A model generated the notes under the pieces. The model ran no database searches, had not been told where the DNA came from, and worked only from the letters and a program-made list of their open reading frames with translations. Made by a program: the position numbers and the translations under genes. 64,000 nucleotides of DNA, taken from Gemmatimonadota bacterium. GTDB lineage: Bacteria; Gemmatimonadota; Gemmatimonadetes; Longimicrobiales; Gaopeijiaceae. The stretch lies in assembly GCA_022827345.1 (NCBI GenBank), contig JAJDTB010000039.1:186001-250000 (forward strand). The letters are read 5' to 3'. Positions 38,484 through 49,002 of this stretch are shown piece by piece (position 1 is the first letter of the stretch; each line of letters starts with the position of its first letter).

Positions 38484-39508
38484 GCCGTCCGGCGACTTGC
38501 GGAGTTCCCGGTTCGCACGCCCGAGCGCGATTTTCCCTGCACAAGCGCCCCGATGTCAAATGCGCACCTCCGGATCGGCAACGGGCTCCACCAAACGGCG
38601 CTCGAATCCGGGCTGCGGCCACGCGGCTCGAAACACACCCTCGATCATTCCTTCATGACGGGCCGATACGAAGCAGATCCTCATCTCGACGGGGCGGCGG
38701 AGACAGCGGTTGAGGCCGTCCTCGGCCGCACCGTCATCCATGCCCCGGAGGACGTTCTCGAAGCGCTCGATTCCGCGCCGGGCGGCTGCGATGGTCACGG
38801 GCGTATGGCTGGGTCATCGAGCCGTGAGGGGTTCGGAAGCCGTCTCCGCGCGACCACGGAGGCATTTCGGGGCATCTACGGGCCACAGGATCGCCCAGAA
38901 TCGACGATCTCCGGTCTCCGAGGGGTATGGGTAGGGGGGAAATCGGTGCGCGGCAGAGAGCGCCGCCGTCACCCGAAGCGTGGTCGGCGGCCGGTCGCTC
39001 CCTCCCGTTCGCGTGGCTGGCGGCCAAGAGGCCGGGGAGATTGCCCGCGACGGCCCGGCCGAGGCTGTTCCGGGCGGTGCCCGAGAGGCGTTTCGGAGGC
39101 GTCCGCCGGGGCTGCCTTCCGACTGTTATGGTCGGTAAGCCAGGCTACCCTTGGTAATACACAAGGGCTGGCGAGGGGTGCTCCGCCCCCCTTCGATCCC
39201 CCCGGAAAAACCCCCGCTCCGGCAGCGTTCGCGGTGAGGGGGTTCGCCCGCTTCCGCTTGGCCGAACGTTCCCCGGCGGTCAGGCGCCGGATGTTCTCCC
39301 GCCGACCACCGATCGCTGCCGGTCGAGGCCGTCGATTTCCCGGGTGGAGTCCGCGTCGTGACCGGCGGGCGGCGTGGTCGGCGTTGCCACCGCGCCGGCG
39401 CCGGTCCCCCCGGCCTCCGGGACGGACTCCGCCCGTCCCTCCGCCGGGGTTGAGCCCCCTTCCCCCAACCCAGCTGAGCCGGGAACCTGTCGCCGCACTC
39501 GGCCGCGG

Positions 39509-40174
39509 TCAGCCCTCGGCCATCTGCCTCCGGTGATGCCCGACCTGCATCCGGTGGACTCCCGCGATGATGGCGAGCAGAACGAGGGTCAGCGGAATCT
39601 GCAGGATCCAGTAAGCAAGCTCGGAAGCCGCCTCAAGGGCGTTCGCACCTGCCTCATCGAGGTTGCGGCCGACCGTCAAGTCCACAATGGAAGAGCCCCA
39701 GAACGGCACGATCCAGAGGACCCACCACCAAGGCAGTAGCAGGGATACCGGTTGCTCACGCCAGTAAGAAGGGTTCCGGGAGGCGCGCCAGATCTCGCTC
39801 ATGACCTGATATGGCTTCCAGTACCATGCGATGGGCACGAAATACCAACCCACCGCCCACCCCGGCGTGAACCGCATGTCCGCCGCGCCCAGTTGCTGGA
39901 CATTGTGATTAGCCCGATGAATCCAAGTGAGCACGAGGACCGCGGTGATGAGCCAGATCGGCTCCGTCAAGATCCAGAAGATCGCCCTGAGCCCGGTGTC
40001 CGCCGACTCTCCTACTCCTCCGCCGCCCAGTAGATTGCTGGCCTCGGACCCTACCTGCAGGAGGACGGAGGCGATAAAGGCGTAAAGAACCCCCCGCGTC
40101 CACTTCGTGAGCCGGGTGGGATCCCTGAAGCCGTCGGTCTGTTCCAGTGCTCCGGAGTGACTCTCCATGCTCAC
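39509..40174 (-). CDS. DUF4328-like membrane protein
   Basis: LTKWTRGVLYAFIASVLLQVGS..., WIHRANHNVQQLGAADMRFTPGWAVGWYFVPIAWYWKPYQVMSEIWRAS. Confidence 0.8.
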   Translation of the reverse strand: MSMESHSGALEQTDGFRDPTRLTKWTRGVLYAFIASVLLQVGSEASNLLGGGGVGESADTGLRAIFWILTEPIWLITAVLVLTWIHRANHNVQQLGAADMRFTPGWAVGWYFVPIAWYWKPYQVMSEIWRASRNPSYWREQPVSLLLPWWWVLWIVPFWGSSIVDLTVGRNLDEAGANALEAASELAYWILQIPLTLVLLAIIAGVHRMQVGHHRRQMAEG

Positions 40175-40518
40175 CTTTTCACTTCCAGGTTTGGATGCGT
40201 CTCAGGTTGCGCGGACCGTCAAGGGCTGAGGACAAGGCACGCGCTCCTGAGGAGCGAACGCCTCCACGACGGTTTCCGCCCTTTGGCCTTCCGCTTGTTC
40301 TGTCCCATGGCGGGAGGATCTTACTGGATGACCCATCACCCGAGCAAGCCGACTTCAGACCCTGGCCCCTGTCCGTCTTCCCAAGGCCAAGGGAACGCTT
40401 CGAGTCGGCCCCGCACTCGTCCGCAGACCTCTCTTGAGATCCAAGAAAATCGGTCGGAAAGAGGCATATCAATAGTGATAACAAATAACGCGTATTCGGC
40501 ACATCCTATTGTGATCAC

Positions 40519-40551
40519 TTGACTTACATAGATTACCCTGCCGGACGATTC
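40519..40551 (+). repeat. Probable diverged end copy of the dispersed repeat
   Basis: ttgacttacatagattaccctgccggacgattc compared with ttgacttacgtgatctcctgccgtgattc at the end of copy B. Confidence 0.5.
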
Positions 40552-40612
40552 CGTCACGAACAATCGTCGGGGGGATCAGCGGGGCCGACCGAGTCGGGAA
40601 CCGCGCAGGTCT

Positions 40613-42040
40613 CTAGGACCAGCGCCTCGACTGGTGGGATTGCCACCGGAAATGGTAGGGGATGAACACCGCCTGTCCGGCGAATAGCCAACACAACACC
40701 TTCGACGCTTCGGTGGTCGAAACTCGTGCCGGGACATGCGTTCGCGATGCCCCGGCAATTCCCGGCAAATGATTCCGGTTTTCCCGCTTTCGCGGCATGG
40801 TCCAGCAGGGGCCAGTACAATGGCAAGAGTGGCAGATCGTGCAGTCCCAGTTTGACTTACGTGATCTCCTGCCGTGATTCGAGCCACCGACAGTCCGCTG
40901 CCGAGACAGCAGGGCCGCCACCGCGTCGGCCAGGCGTTCCATCTCTTCGTGCGTGTTGTAGAGGTGCGGCGAGATCCGGACACGGCCTCTCCGCAGCGAC
41001 ACCACCGCTCCGGCCTCCGTCAGCCCGTCGAGCAGCTCCTCATCGTCCAGATCGGGGTGGCGGAAGGTCAGGATGTGGCGGCGCAGCGCGGGCTCGGGCG
41101 CAACCTCGCAGCCGAGGGCCTCGAGGCGGCCGGCCAGATCCGCGATCAGCGAGCACACGTGCCCGGCAATCGTGTCGATCCCCACCTCTTCCAGCAACCC
41201 GAGAATCGCCGAGAATCCCGCAATCAGCGGGTAGGCCAGGCTGCCCTCCTCGTAGCGGCCGGCGTTGTCGAGCAGCTCGAAGTGCACCCGGTCGAAGTTG
41301 AAGTTGTCGGTCGTGCTCCTCCAGCCCACGAGCGGCGGGCGGATGCGTGTGACGACCGAGCGATCGACGAAGACCGCGCCGATTCCCATGATCCCGAGCA
41401 TCCACTTGTGACTGTCGGCCGACAGGAAGTGGACACCGGCCGCCTTCACGTCGGTGGGCAGCGCGCCGACCGTCTGGATGCCGTCGACGCAGAGGAGCAC
41501 GCCGCGCTCGCGGCACAGCGCGCCCAGGCCGGCGAGGTCGGTGACGGCTCCGCTGGCGTACTGGGCCGAACTCACCGCCAGGACGCGGGTGTCGCCTGTG
41601 AGCACGCGGGCGGCGGCCTCGACGGTCACCGTGCCGGACTCCTCCGCCGGAATCACGTCCATCGCCGCGATCCCCCGCCGATCCAGGTCAATCCAGGGGT
41701 AGACGTTGGAGGGATACTCCACCGAGGCTCCGACGGCGACCCGGTCGCCCGGCTGCCAGTCCAGCCCCGCCGCGAAGAGCGACAGTCCGTGCGAGGTGTT
41801 CCTGACGAAGGCGACCTCGTCCCACTCGCACCCGACCAGGCGCGCGAACCGCTTTCGGCACTCGTCGGCCAGTGACTCCCAGTCGTCGAAACTGGGGCGG
41901 CCGACCTTCGCCAGCATGTCCATGAAGCCGTGCACGGCCTCGACGGTGCGGGTCGACGTGGGCGCGACGCCCGCGTGGTTCAGGAAGATGTGGGTGCGGG
42001 AGACGGGGAACTCCTCCCGGTAGGAGTGCAGTGGTTTCAT
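40613..42040 (-). CDS. Class V aminotransferase (cysteine-desulfurase-like fold) with an aberrant C-terminal tail
   Basis: FLNHAGVAPTSTRTVEAVHGFM, FLSADSHKWMLGIMGIGAVFV (PLP-Lys); catalytic domain ends near 40890, then reads through repeat copy B (RKSNWDCTICHSCHCTGPCW...). Confidence 0.88.
   Translation of the reverse strand: MKPLHSYREEFPVSRTHIFLNHAGVAPTSTRTVEAVHGFMDMLAKVGRPSFDDWESLADECRKRFARLVGCEWDEVAFVRNTSHGLSLFAAGLDWQPGDRVAVGASVEYPSNVYPWIDLDRRGIAAMDVIPAEESGTVTVEAAARVLTGDTRVLAVSSAQYASGAVTDLAGLGALCRERGVLLCVDGIQTVGALPTDVKAAGVHFLSADSHKWMLGIMGIGAVFVDRSVVTRIRPPLVGWRSTTDNFNFDRVHFELLDNAGRYEEGSLAYPLIAGFSAILGLLEEVGIDTIAGHVCSLIADLAGRLEALGCEVAPEPALRRHILTFRHPDLDDEELLDGLTEAGAVVSLRRGRVRISPHLYNTHEEMERLADAVAALLSRQRTVGGSNHGRRSRKSNWDCTICHSCHCTGPCWTMPRKRENRNHLPGIAGASRTHVPARVSTTEASKVLCWLFAGQAVFIPYHFRWQSHQSRRWS
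40832..40880 (-). repeat. Dispersed 49-bp repeat, copy B
   Basis: Reverse complement gaatcacggcaggagatcacgtaagtcaaactgggactgcacgatctgc; 42/49 identical to 1187-1235. Confidence 0.8.
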
Positions 42041-42052
42041 TGGCTGTTCGGG

Positions 42053-43159
42053 TTAGCGGTGTCGTCCTCGTCTGTGCGCCCGCACGACGCTACGATAGAC
42101 ATCGAGGTTGCCCTCGACCATCGCATCGACGGAAAAGTGGGATTCTATGCGTTCGCGGGCGCGTTTACCCATCGCCTGGGCGGCATCGGGGTCGTGCAGC
42201 AGCCGTGCGATGGCGTCCGCCACGGCTCCCGCGTCGCCGGGCGGACAGAGGATCCCCGTTCTGCCGTCTTCGATGACTTCGGGAATCCCTCCGGCCTTGC
42301 CGCCCACGACCGGGACGCCTGCGGCACCGGCCTGCAGTGCGGCAACGCCCAGGCCTTCCTGCAGCGCGGGGTGCACGGAGAAGTCGAAGGAGCCCAGCCA
42401 CTCGTGCAGGTCGTCACGGAAACCCGCGAAGCGGATCTGGTCGGCGACGCCCGCGGCTTCCGCCAGGGCGGCGACGTTGGCACGCATCGGACCCCGTCCG
42501 AAGAGGACGATCGACGGCCTCACGCCGCGGCCCTTCAGAATCGACAGCGTGTGCACCAGGACCCAGTGACCCTTGCGGGGGACGAACTGGGCGACCATCG
42601 CGCCCGCCGGAGCGCCCGGTTCCAGTGCGAATTCCTCGTCGCGCTCGGCGGCTGTGCGCGGGGTCAGCCACTTGGTCGCGTCCACCGCGGAGTGCACCAG
42701 CGAGATCTTGTCGCGAGGCACGCCCTGGTCGGTCAGCACATCGCGCACGGCGTCAGATATGGCCACGACGCGCCGGTACAGCCGGTATTTCGCACCGACC
42801 AGCCAGTCCAGTTCGCGGTTGTCCACCCGCCGCGTGAGCACCACGGGTGCGCGGATCGCGGCCGCGGCCACCCCGCCGAGGGTGTCAGCGCCGCGGCGCG
42901 AGTGCAGGTGCACCACCTCGACATCGGGCCGACTGAAGCGCCAGGCCATCTTGCCGAGGGCGAGGATGTCCCCTTCGCCCCGGTAACGGAATTCCTCCAC
43001 GCGCAGCCACCGCTGCCGGGCCGCGGCCGCGATCTCCGACCCGCGCGGCACCATGAGGACGGATTTCACGCCCCGCTCCTCGAGGCCCTGTGCGAGGTAG
43101 AGCACCTGGAGGGCGCCGCCGTAGAGGTGGCGGCCGGTTTCGACATGGATCACGCTCAC
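42053..43159 (-). CDS. Glycosyltransferase family 4-like
   Basis: IHVETGRHLYGGALQVLYLAQGLEERG, FGRGPMRANVAALAEAAGV, SVHPALQEGLGVAALQAGAAGVPVVGGKAGGIPEVI; GTGA overlap with the upstream gene. Confidence 0.92.
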   Translation of the reverse strand: MSVIHVETGRHLYGGALQVLYLAQGLEERGVKSVLMVPRGSEIAAAARQRWLRVEEFRYRGEGDILALGKMAWRFSRPDVEVVHLHSRRGADTLGGVAAAAIRAPVVLTRRVDNRELDWLVGAKYRLYRRVVAISDAVRDVLTDQGVPRDKISLVHSAVDATKWLTPRTAAERDEEFALEPGAPAGAMVAQFVPRKGHWVLVHTLSILKGRGVRPSIVLFGRGPMRANVAALAEAAGVADQIRFAGFRDDLHEWLGSFDFSVHPALQEGLGVAALQAGAAGVPVVGGKAGGIPEVIEDGRTGILCPPGDAGAVADAIARLLHDPDAAQAMGKRARERIESHFSVDAMVEGNLDVYRSVVRAHRRGRHR

Positions 43160-44262
43160 GCGGATGCTCCGGCCGTGGCCAGCGCCGCGAAGACCTGCTC
43201 GACCGAGATGTCGCGCATGCAGTCGATGCGGCCATCGCAGACGAGCTTCCCCCGGCACGGCGAGCAGGGGCGTCCCGAGTGGAGAATCGTTGCGCGCGGG
43301 CCGGGGGGGGCGAGGTACGGGGTGTTGGAGCCGAACAGGAGCGTGGCCGGGCGCCCGAAGGCGTGGGCCATGTGGCCGAGTCCGGTGTCGACCCCGACAA
43401 GGGCGCTGCAGCGGGACACGACGGTGGCCGCCTCGCCGAGCGTGGTCTTGCCGACGAGATCCAGGAGCGGCGGCGCGCCAGGCCCCAGATCCGCCACCCC
43501 GCCCACGATCCGATCGGCCGCGGCGCGGTCGGCCGGCCCCCCGAGCAGCGCGGCGCCGACGCCGAGCCGGGTGCGTACGATATCGATCAGCGCGGACCAC
43601 CGATCCTCGAACCAGTGCTTGTGATGGCGGGTCGTGAAGGGGCACAGCGCCACGAAGTCGCCCCACAGCCCCGCCCCCTCCAACATCGCGGCCACTCGAG
43701 CCGTTTCCTGCGGCCCGCGCGGGATCTCCATCGCGAAGCGGTCCGTCCGCAGCCCCAGCACCTCGGCCAGGTGGCGGTACTCCGACGCGATTTCGCGCTC
43801 GTCGCCGCCACGCTCCACGACCCGCGTCATCAGAAGCTGCGACCCTTCCCGCGAGCCCAGCCCGATTCGCACCGGCGCGCCCGACAGGAACGCCACCAGT
43901 CCGCTGCGCAGCAGCCCCTGCGCGTCGATCGCGACATCGAAGCGGCGCTCGCGCAGTGCGCCGAAGAACTCCGCCACCTCGCGCGCCAGCGTCCCCCACC
44001 GCCCCCGCCGCAGCAGGCGCTTCCACGCGCTCCGCTCCCACACGATCACCTCGTTCAGATGCGGGTTGTGCAGGATCACGTCGGCGGTCCGCTCTTCCGC
44101 CACCCAGGCGATGTGCGCTTCGGGATAGCGGTGCCTCAGCGCGCCGGCCAGCGGCGATGCGAATACCAGGTCGCCCCTTGCCGAGAGCCGAACGACGAGG
44201 ATTCGGGCAACACGGCCGGCCGGCAGCGGCCGACCGCGGCGCGCGCGCGCCCGGGGTGTCAT
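43156..44262 (-). CDS. Glycosyltransferase family 9 (heptosyltransferase-like)
   Basis: RILVVRLSARGDLVFASPLAGALRHRYPEAHIAWV, LVGVDTGLGHMAHAFGRPATLLFGSNTPYLAPPGP. Confidence 0.92.
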   Translation of the reverse strand: MTPRARARRGRPLPAGRVARILVVRLSARGDLVFASPLAGALRHRYPEAHIAWVAEERTADVILHNPHLNEVIVWERSAWKRLLRRGRWGTLAREVAEFFGALRERRFDVAIDAQGLLRSGLVAFLSGAPVRIGLGSREGSQLLMTRVVERGGDEREIASEYRHLAEVLGLRTDRFAMEIPRGPQETARVAAMLEGAGLWGDFVALCPFTTRHHKHWFEDRWSALIDIVRTRLGVGAALLGGPADRAAADRIVGGVADLGPGAPPLLDLVGKTTLGEAATVVSRCSALVGVDTGLGHMAHAFGRPATLLFGSNTPYLAPPGPRATILHSGRPCSPCRGKLVCDGRIDCMRDISVEQVFAALATAGASA

Positions 44263-44298
44263 CGAGTCTTTCCACGATTCATTGATGGAAGGTTATGA

Positions 44299-45675
44299 TT
44301 GGCCACCTCCCGTACAACTCCCCCGGGCTCCCCAGTCCCCGTGGGGCGCGCGCACATGACCGCACAGCTACGCAATCTCGCCCTCGGCCTCGGCTTCGCC
44401 ATCCACCTTGTGCGGAAGCGCCTGCAGACCGGGGTGTGGCGGAACGACGCGCGGACGCGCAGCGGCAGGCTGGGCGATGTGCCGCGGCGTGCGAACGGCC
44501 CCAGGATCCTCGTTCACGGGGTGAGCGTGGGCGAGACAAGCGCGCTGGTTCCCCTGGTGGACGCGCTTGTGACCTCGCCTGTGGCTCCCGATGTCGTGGT
44601 GAGCGTCAGCACGGAGACGGGACTCGCCCGGGCCCGTCGCATTCACGGCGCGGACCGGGTCGTGGTGCGCTTCCCCCTCGACTTCACCTGGATGGCGAGG
44701 CGCTTTCTGGATGACCTGCGGCCCGATCTCGTCGTTCTCGCCGAGCTGGAGCTGTGGCCGACGTTCATGGCGGAGTGTCACCGCCGGGGCATCGCTGTGT
44801 GCGTGGTCAACGGACGGATGTCCGCGCGGAGCGATCGCGGCTATCGGATGTGGCGGCCCTTCGTGCGCGGCATGTTCTCGCGGCTGGCGCTGGTCGCCGC
44901 CCAGACGGAGGTATGGCGCGAGCGGTTCGCGGCGCTGGGCGTCCCGGCGGAGCGCACGTGCGTGACGGGCAGCCTCAAGTGGGACGCCGCATGGCAGGTC
45001 CCCGACGCGGCGGCCGCGCGCGAGATCGCAGGAGCGCTGGGGATCGATGCGTCGAGGCCGCTGATCGTGGCGGGTTCGACGGGGCCCGGTGAGGAGGCGG
45101 CGCTGGTGAGGGAGCTCCCGCCCGGCTGCCAGCTCCTCCTCGCGCCGCGCAATCCCGACCGCTGGGACGAGGTCGCAGGGCTGCGCCCCGGAATGCCGCG
45201 CCGCAGTGCAGCAGGATGCGGAGCGGGGGCGCCCGATGACCGGGGACCCCCAAGCAGGCAGGCGGTCGATCACGCGGTGGGCGACCAACCCGCCTCGGCG
45301 CAGCCGCCCGATGTCTTCCTTCTGGACACCATCGGCGAACTCGGCGCCGCCTACCTGCTCGCCGACGCCGTCTTCGTGGGACGCAGCCTGACGCCGATGG
45401 GAGGCTCCAACCCGCTTGAGGCCATCGCGCTGGGCAAGCCCACCGTGATCGGGCCGCACCACGAGAACTTCGCCGGTGTCGTCGCCGACCTGGTTGCGGA
45501 GGGGGGCGTGGTGGTGAGCGCCCAGCCGATGGAGGTGATCGCGCGGTGGATCGGGAAGCCGGCGGAGGGCGAAGCCGTCGCGTCGGCGGGCCTGCGTGCC
45601 GTGGAGCGCCACCGGGGCACGTCCGTCAGAACGGCCGACCGTGTTTTGGGATTGCTCGGCGCTGCCCGCCCCTAG
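44299..45675 (+). CDS. waaA: 3-deoxy-D-manno-octulosonic acid (Kdo) transferase
   Basis: ILVHGVSVGETSALVPLVDAL, DLVVLAELELWPTFMAECHRRGIAVCVVNGRMSARSDRGYR, GRSLTPMGGSNPLEAIALGKPTVIGPHHENF. Confidence 0.93.
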   Translation: MATSRTTPPGSPVPVGRAHMTAQLRNLALGLGFAIHLVRKRLQTGVWRNDARTRSGRLGDVPRRANGPRILVHGVSVGETSALVPLVDALVTSPVAPDVVVSVSTETGLARARRIHGADRVVVRFPLDFTWMARRFLDDLRPDLVVLAELELWPTFMAECHRRGIAVCVVNGRMSARSDRGYRMWRPFVRGMFSRLALVAAQTEVWRERFAALGVPAERTCVTGSLKWDAAWQVPDAAAAREIAGALGIDASRPLIVAGSTGPGEEAALVRELPPGCQLLLAPRNPDRWDEVAGLRPGMPRRSAAGCGAGAPDDRGPPSRQAVDHAVGDQPASAQPPDVFLLDTIGELGAAYLLADAVFVGRSLTPMGGSNPLEAIALGKPTVIGPHHENFAGVVADLVAEGGVVVSAQPMEVIARWIGKPAEGEAVASAGLRAVERHRGTSVRTADRVLGLLGAARP

Positions 45676-47012
45676 AAAAAGAAGTTCATCGAACTGTACA
45701 GAAACCGCGGCACGCTCCCGTACTCCGAGCGCAGGCGCGGCAGCCCGCCCTCCAACCCGGCCCCCTCGCCCACGCCGGTGAAGGCCCCCAGCCGGAACCC
45801 CACGCTCTGCGAGACGGAATAGCTCAGCGACGGACCGAGCAGCATCGATCCGTCCCGCAGGCTGCCCAGCAGCAGCGCACCACCCGAGAGAAGCGGGTGA
45901 AGCTGGTACGAGAGCTGGAGCGCCCCCACGTCGCGGCCAAGCACCTGCATCTCCCCCTGGGTGAATGCCCGGCTGGACGCCGCTTCGACGAGCCCGTCCG
46001 CCGAGCTCGCGCCGAGGCCATCGCGCTGGTACTCGATCACCACGTACAGGTCGCGGCGCGCGATGGCGAAGGTGCGGTCGAGCCCGATCGTGCCGCGCAC
46101 CACCATGCGGTCGTCCAGGTCGCGCACCGCGGCTTCGGCCCGCAGCGCCCACAGCCCGACCGAGCCGCTCACGGAGGCCGACGCGCCGAAGGTGTCGTGT
46201 ACGATCCCGGCCCACACGCCCAGGTCCCACCCGGCGTAGTTGGAGGTGGCGCGCCCGAGCAGCGTCATCGTGAGGTCCCCGTCGAGGCCGACGCGCGCCG
46301 GCCGCGCCACGATCTCCAGCTGCGTGAAGGCGCCCCGGTAGTACCGCAGCCGCGCCGCGTCCACCCCGGCGCGGTATTCGCGGAAGGGATCGGCCGGGTC
46401 GAAGGGCGAAAACGGGTCGGAGGGTGTGAGGAAGAGGGTCGTCGCCCACGACACGGGCTGGCGCCCGATGACCAGGTCGGCGTTTTCGCCCAGGTCGAAG
46501 CGGAGGCTCAGGCGGTCGATCCGGTGCCGCCAGTGGATCCCTCCGCCCTCCTCGATATCGCCGCCGAGGGACAGCCAGTCCCCGCCCGTGCCGGTCGCCG
46601 CTGCCGCAGTGAAGAACTGCGCGCCGAGCGTGCCCGGTTCGCGCAGGGCCAGGGTGTGCTCGTAGCCGAGATCGAGGCTGGCGGGACCCGCGTCGCCCGT
46701 CCACATGAGCCGGAACCGGTGAAACCCCGAGCCGCTCGGCGGGCTCAATACGCTGCTCCCCACGCGGGTCCACAGGTTCAGATAGTAGCCCGACACTCCC
46801 GACGGCTGGGCGGCGACCGGGGCCGGGGCGAGAGCCGTCAGCAGCGACAGCGCCGCGGACAAAAGCAGAGTCCGGCCCAACGTGCCCGCGCCCGACAGAC
46901 CTGAACCGTACGGACCGGCGCCGCACGGTCCTGCTCCAAACGCATGGGCGCCGAACCGGCGAAACGCGCGCCAGGCATGACCCGCACAGTGCCGGTCGCG
47001 GGCGCAGCCCAT
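45672..47012 (-). CDS. Outer-membrane beta-barrel protein
   Basis: Signal peptide, alternating amphipathic strands, C-terminal FLYSSMNFFF. Confidence 0.65.
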   Translation of the reverse strand: MGCARDRHCAGHAWRAFRRFGAHAFGAGPCGAGPYGSGLSGAGTLGRTLLLSAALSLLTALAPAPVAAQPSGVSGYYLNLWTRVGSSVLSPPSGSGFHRFRLMWTGDAGPASLDLGYEHTLALREPGTLGAQFFTAAAATGTGGDWLSLGGDIEEGGGIHWRHRIDRLSLRFDLGENADLVIGRQPVSWATTLFLTPSDPFSPFDPADPFREYRAGVDAARLRYYRGAFTQLEIVARPARVGLDGDLTMTLLGRATSNYAGWDLGVWAGIVHDTFGASASVSGSVGLWALRAEAAVRDLDDRMVVRGTIGLDRTFAIARRDLYVVIEYQRDGLGASSADGLVEAASSRAFTQGEMQVLGRDVGALQLSYQLHPLLSGGALLLGSLRDGSMLLGPSLSYSVSQSVGFRLGAFTGVGEGAGLEGGLPRLRSEYGSVPRFLYSSMNFFF

Positions 47013-47749
47013 CAGCCCGACTCCACCGCCGCGCCCTCGATGCGTCCGTCCACCAGCCGGATCAGCCTGCCGGCGCGCTCCATCACACGCGGATCGTGGG
47101 TGGAGAAGACGAAGGTGGTGCCCTTGGTGCGGTTGAGCTTCTCCATCACGTCGAGCAGGGCCTCGGCGGTGACCGAATCCAGGTTTGCGGTCGGCTCGTC
47201 GGCCAGGACGAGCGCAGGGTTCCCCAGCACCGCCCGCGCCACGGCCACCCTCTGCTGCTGGCCCCCCGAGAGCTTGGGCGGGAAGCGGTCCTCCACTCCC
47301 TCCAGGCCGATCTCCTTGAAGAGTCCGCGGACCCGCTCGTGCCGCTCGGATGCCGCAACCCCCTGGAGCAGCAGCGTAAATTCGGCGTTCTCCAGCGCGG
47401 TCAGCACCGGCAGCAGGTTGTAGGACTGGAAGACGAATCCGATGCGGTTCATGCGCACCGCGGCCAGCTCCCTGTCGCCGAGCGCGGTAATCTCCCGGCC
47501 CTCGATCCAGACCCTGCCCCGCGTGGGCCGGGTCAGGCCGCCCAGCAGGTTGAGGACGGTGGTCTTACCCGACCCGGACGGACCCGCCATCGCCACGAAC
47601 TCGCCGCTCGCGACGGTCAGGTCGACGCCCCGCACCGCTTCGACCGGACGGGGATCCTGGGGGTAGATCTTCCACAGCTCCTCGGTGCGTACGGCGTAGT
47701 CCGCAGCCGCGCCCGAAGCGCCGTTCGATTCGGAGTTTCCTTGCATCAT
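47012..47749 (-). CDS. ABC transporter ATP-binding protein (LolD/MacB-type)
   Basis: MAGPSGSGKTTVLNLLGGLTRPTRG, KLSGGQQQRVAVARAVLGNPALVLADEPTANLDS. Confidence 0.94.
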   Translation of the reverse strand: MMQGNSESNGASGAAADYAVRTEELWKIYPQDPRPVEAVRGVDLTVASGEFVAMAGPSGSGKTTVLNLLGGLTRPTRGRVWIEGREITALGDRELAAVRMNRIGFVFQSYNLLPVLTALENAEFTLLLQGVAASERHERVRGLFKEIGLEGVEDRFPPKLSGGQQQRVAVARAVLGNPALVLADEPTANLDSVTAEALLDVMEKLNRTKGTTFVFSTHDPRVMERAGRLIRLVDGRIEGAAVESG

Positions 47750-49002
47750 TCCACCTTGACGGACTCGGCAGGGTCCAGGGCGGCCACCTGCCAAGCGGGG
47801 TATATGGAAGCCGACAGTCCGATGACCGCGGTGAAAAACAGGCTCTGCGTGAGGTGCTTCAGCTCGATCACCGGCTGCAGGACGGGATTGAAGACGATGC
47901 CGCCGAAGGTCAGATCCGCGGGCATCATCCCGGTGAGGTCGATTCCATCGCGGAAGAAGACCCAGACCAGACAGAATCCGAACACCACCCCGGCGACCCC
48001 GGCGGCGGTGGTCAGCATCACCCCTTCCATGAAGACAACCAGCCCGGTCTCGCGCGCGCTCAGCCCCAATGCCCGGAGCAGCCCCAGTTCGCGCTTGCGG
48101 TGCAGCACAGACATGAAGACGGCGTTCAGGATTGCAAGCGCCACGATGGCGAAGAGGATGAAATGGAAGACCCAGTCCCCAGCGTCGTCCATTTTGACCA
48201 TCGAGTAGAGATCCGGCGTCGATTCCTCCCAGCCCGTGACCTCCACCCGGGAGGCGTCCAGAGCCGCGGAGGCCTCCGCAATCACCTGGCCGGTGAAGAC
48301 CGAGTGCGGGAGCAGCGTCGCCACGCTGGTCGCCCCTTCGACGCCGAGCCAATCGCGCGCGGTGGCCAGCGGGATATGCACGAGCGCGTCGTCCAGGCCG
48401 CTCAGTCCGGTCCGGAACAGGCCCACGACCCGCACGAGCTGCCCCTCGATCCCGCCGTCTGCGACCTGGGCGGTCAGCACCATGCGCGACCCGATGCGGA
48501 GCCCCAGCCTCGTCGCCATACCCGTGCCGATGAAGGCGTGGAGCCGGTCGCCCTCCTCCAGATAGCGGCCGTCGTGCACGTCCGACCCCAGCCGGGAGAA
48601 GGCCAGTTCGTCGGCCGGATCGACCCCCTGGATCCACGCCGGAAGACCTCCCTCCGGCGAGGAGGCGAGCCCCCGCGTGCTCACTCGGACGGTGGACAGG
48701 GATGGACCGTGCAGCTCCGCGTCTCGCGCGGCGGCCAGCGTCGCCGCCACCTCTTCGGCGCTCAGCCGATCCTCCAGGCTCTCACTGTCCCGGTACCCGG
48801 GCGCGTTGAAGACGATGTGCCCGGTTCCGAGGCGCACCCCCGCGTCGATCCAGTCTTCGTGGGCGCCGTCGGAGAGCGTGCGGGACACGATGAGCAGCGC
48901 CAGGCCGACCGCCATCGCCGCCGCCGTGAACGAACTGCGCCGCAATTCCCGCCCCAGGTTGCGCAGGGCAAGCCACACCAGCGTGGAAAAGCGGGAGGTC
49001 AT
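47746..49002 (-). CDS. ABC transporter permease (FtsX/LolE-like)
   Basis: MTSRFSTLVWLALRNLGRELRRSSFTAAAMAVGLALLIVS...; C-terminal LRALGLSARETGLVVFMEGVML. Confidence 0.9.
   Translation of the reverse strand: MTSRFSTLVWLALRNLGRELRRSSFTAAAMAVGLALLIVSRTLSDGAHEDWIDAGVRLGTGHIVFNAPGYRDSESLEDRLSAEEVAATLAAARDAELHGPSLSTVRVSTRGLASSPEGGLPAWIQGVDPADELAFSRLGSDVHDGRYLEEGDRLHAFIGTGMATRLGLRIGSRMVLTAQVADGGIEGQLVRVVGLFRTGLSGLDDALVHIPLATARDWLGVEGATSVATLLPHSVFTGQVIAEASAALDASRVEVTGWEESTPDLYSMVKMDDAGDWVFHFILFAIVALAILNAVFMSVLHRKRELGLLRALGLSARETGLVVFMEGVMLTTAAGVAGVVFGFCLVWVFFRDGIDLTGMMPADLTFGGIVFNPVLQPVIELKHLTQSLFFTAVIGLSASIYPAWQVAALDPAESVKVE

Noticed and set aside
38500-39500. Possible cargo genes right of the second integrase
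   Set aside because: Only short, mutually overlapping ORFs without motifs; treated as intergenic or decayed element edge.
42053-44275. 740-aa single minus-strand ORF
   Set aside because: Only the C-terminal 369 aa are the GT4 glycosyltransferase; the N-terminal half is an out-of-frame shadow of the GT9 gene.
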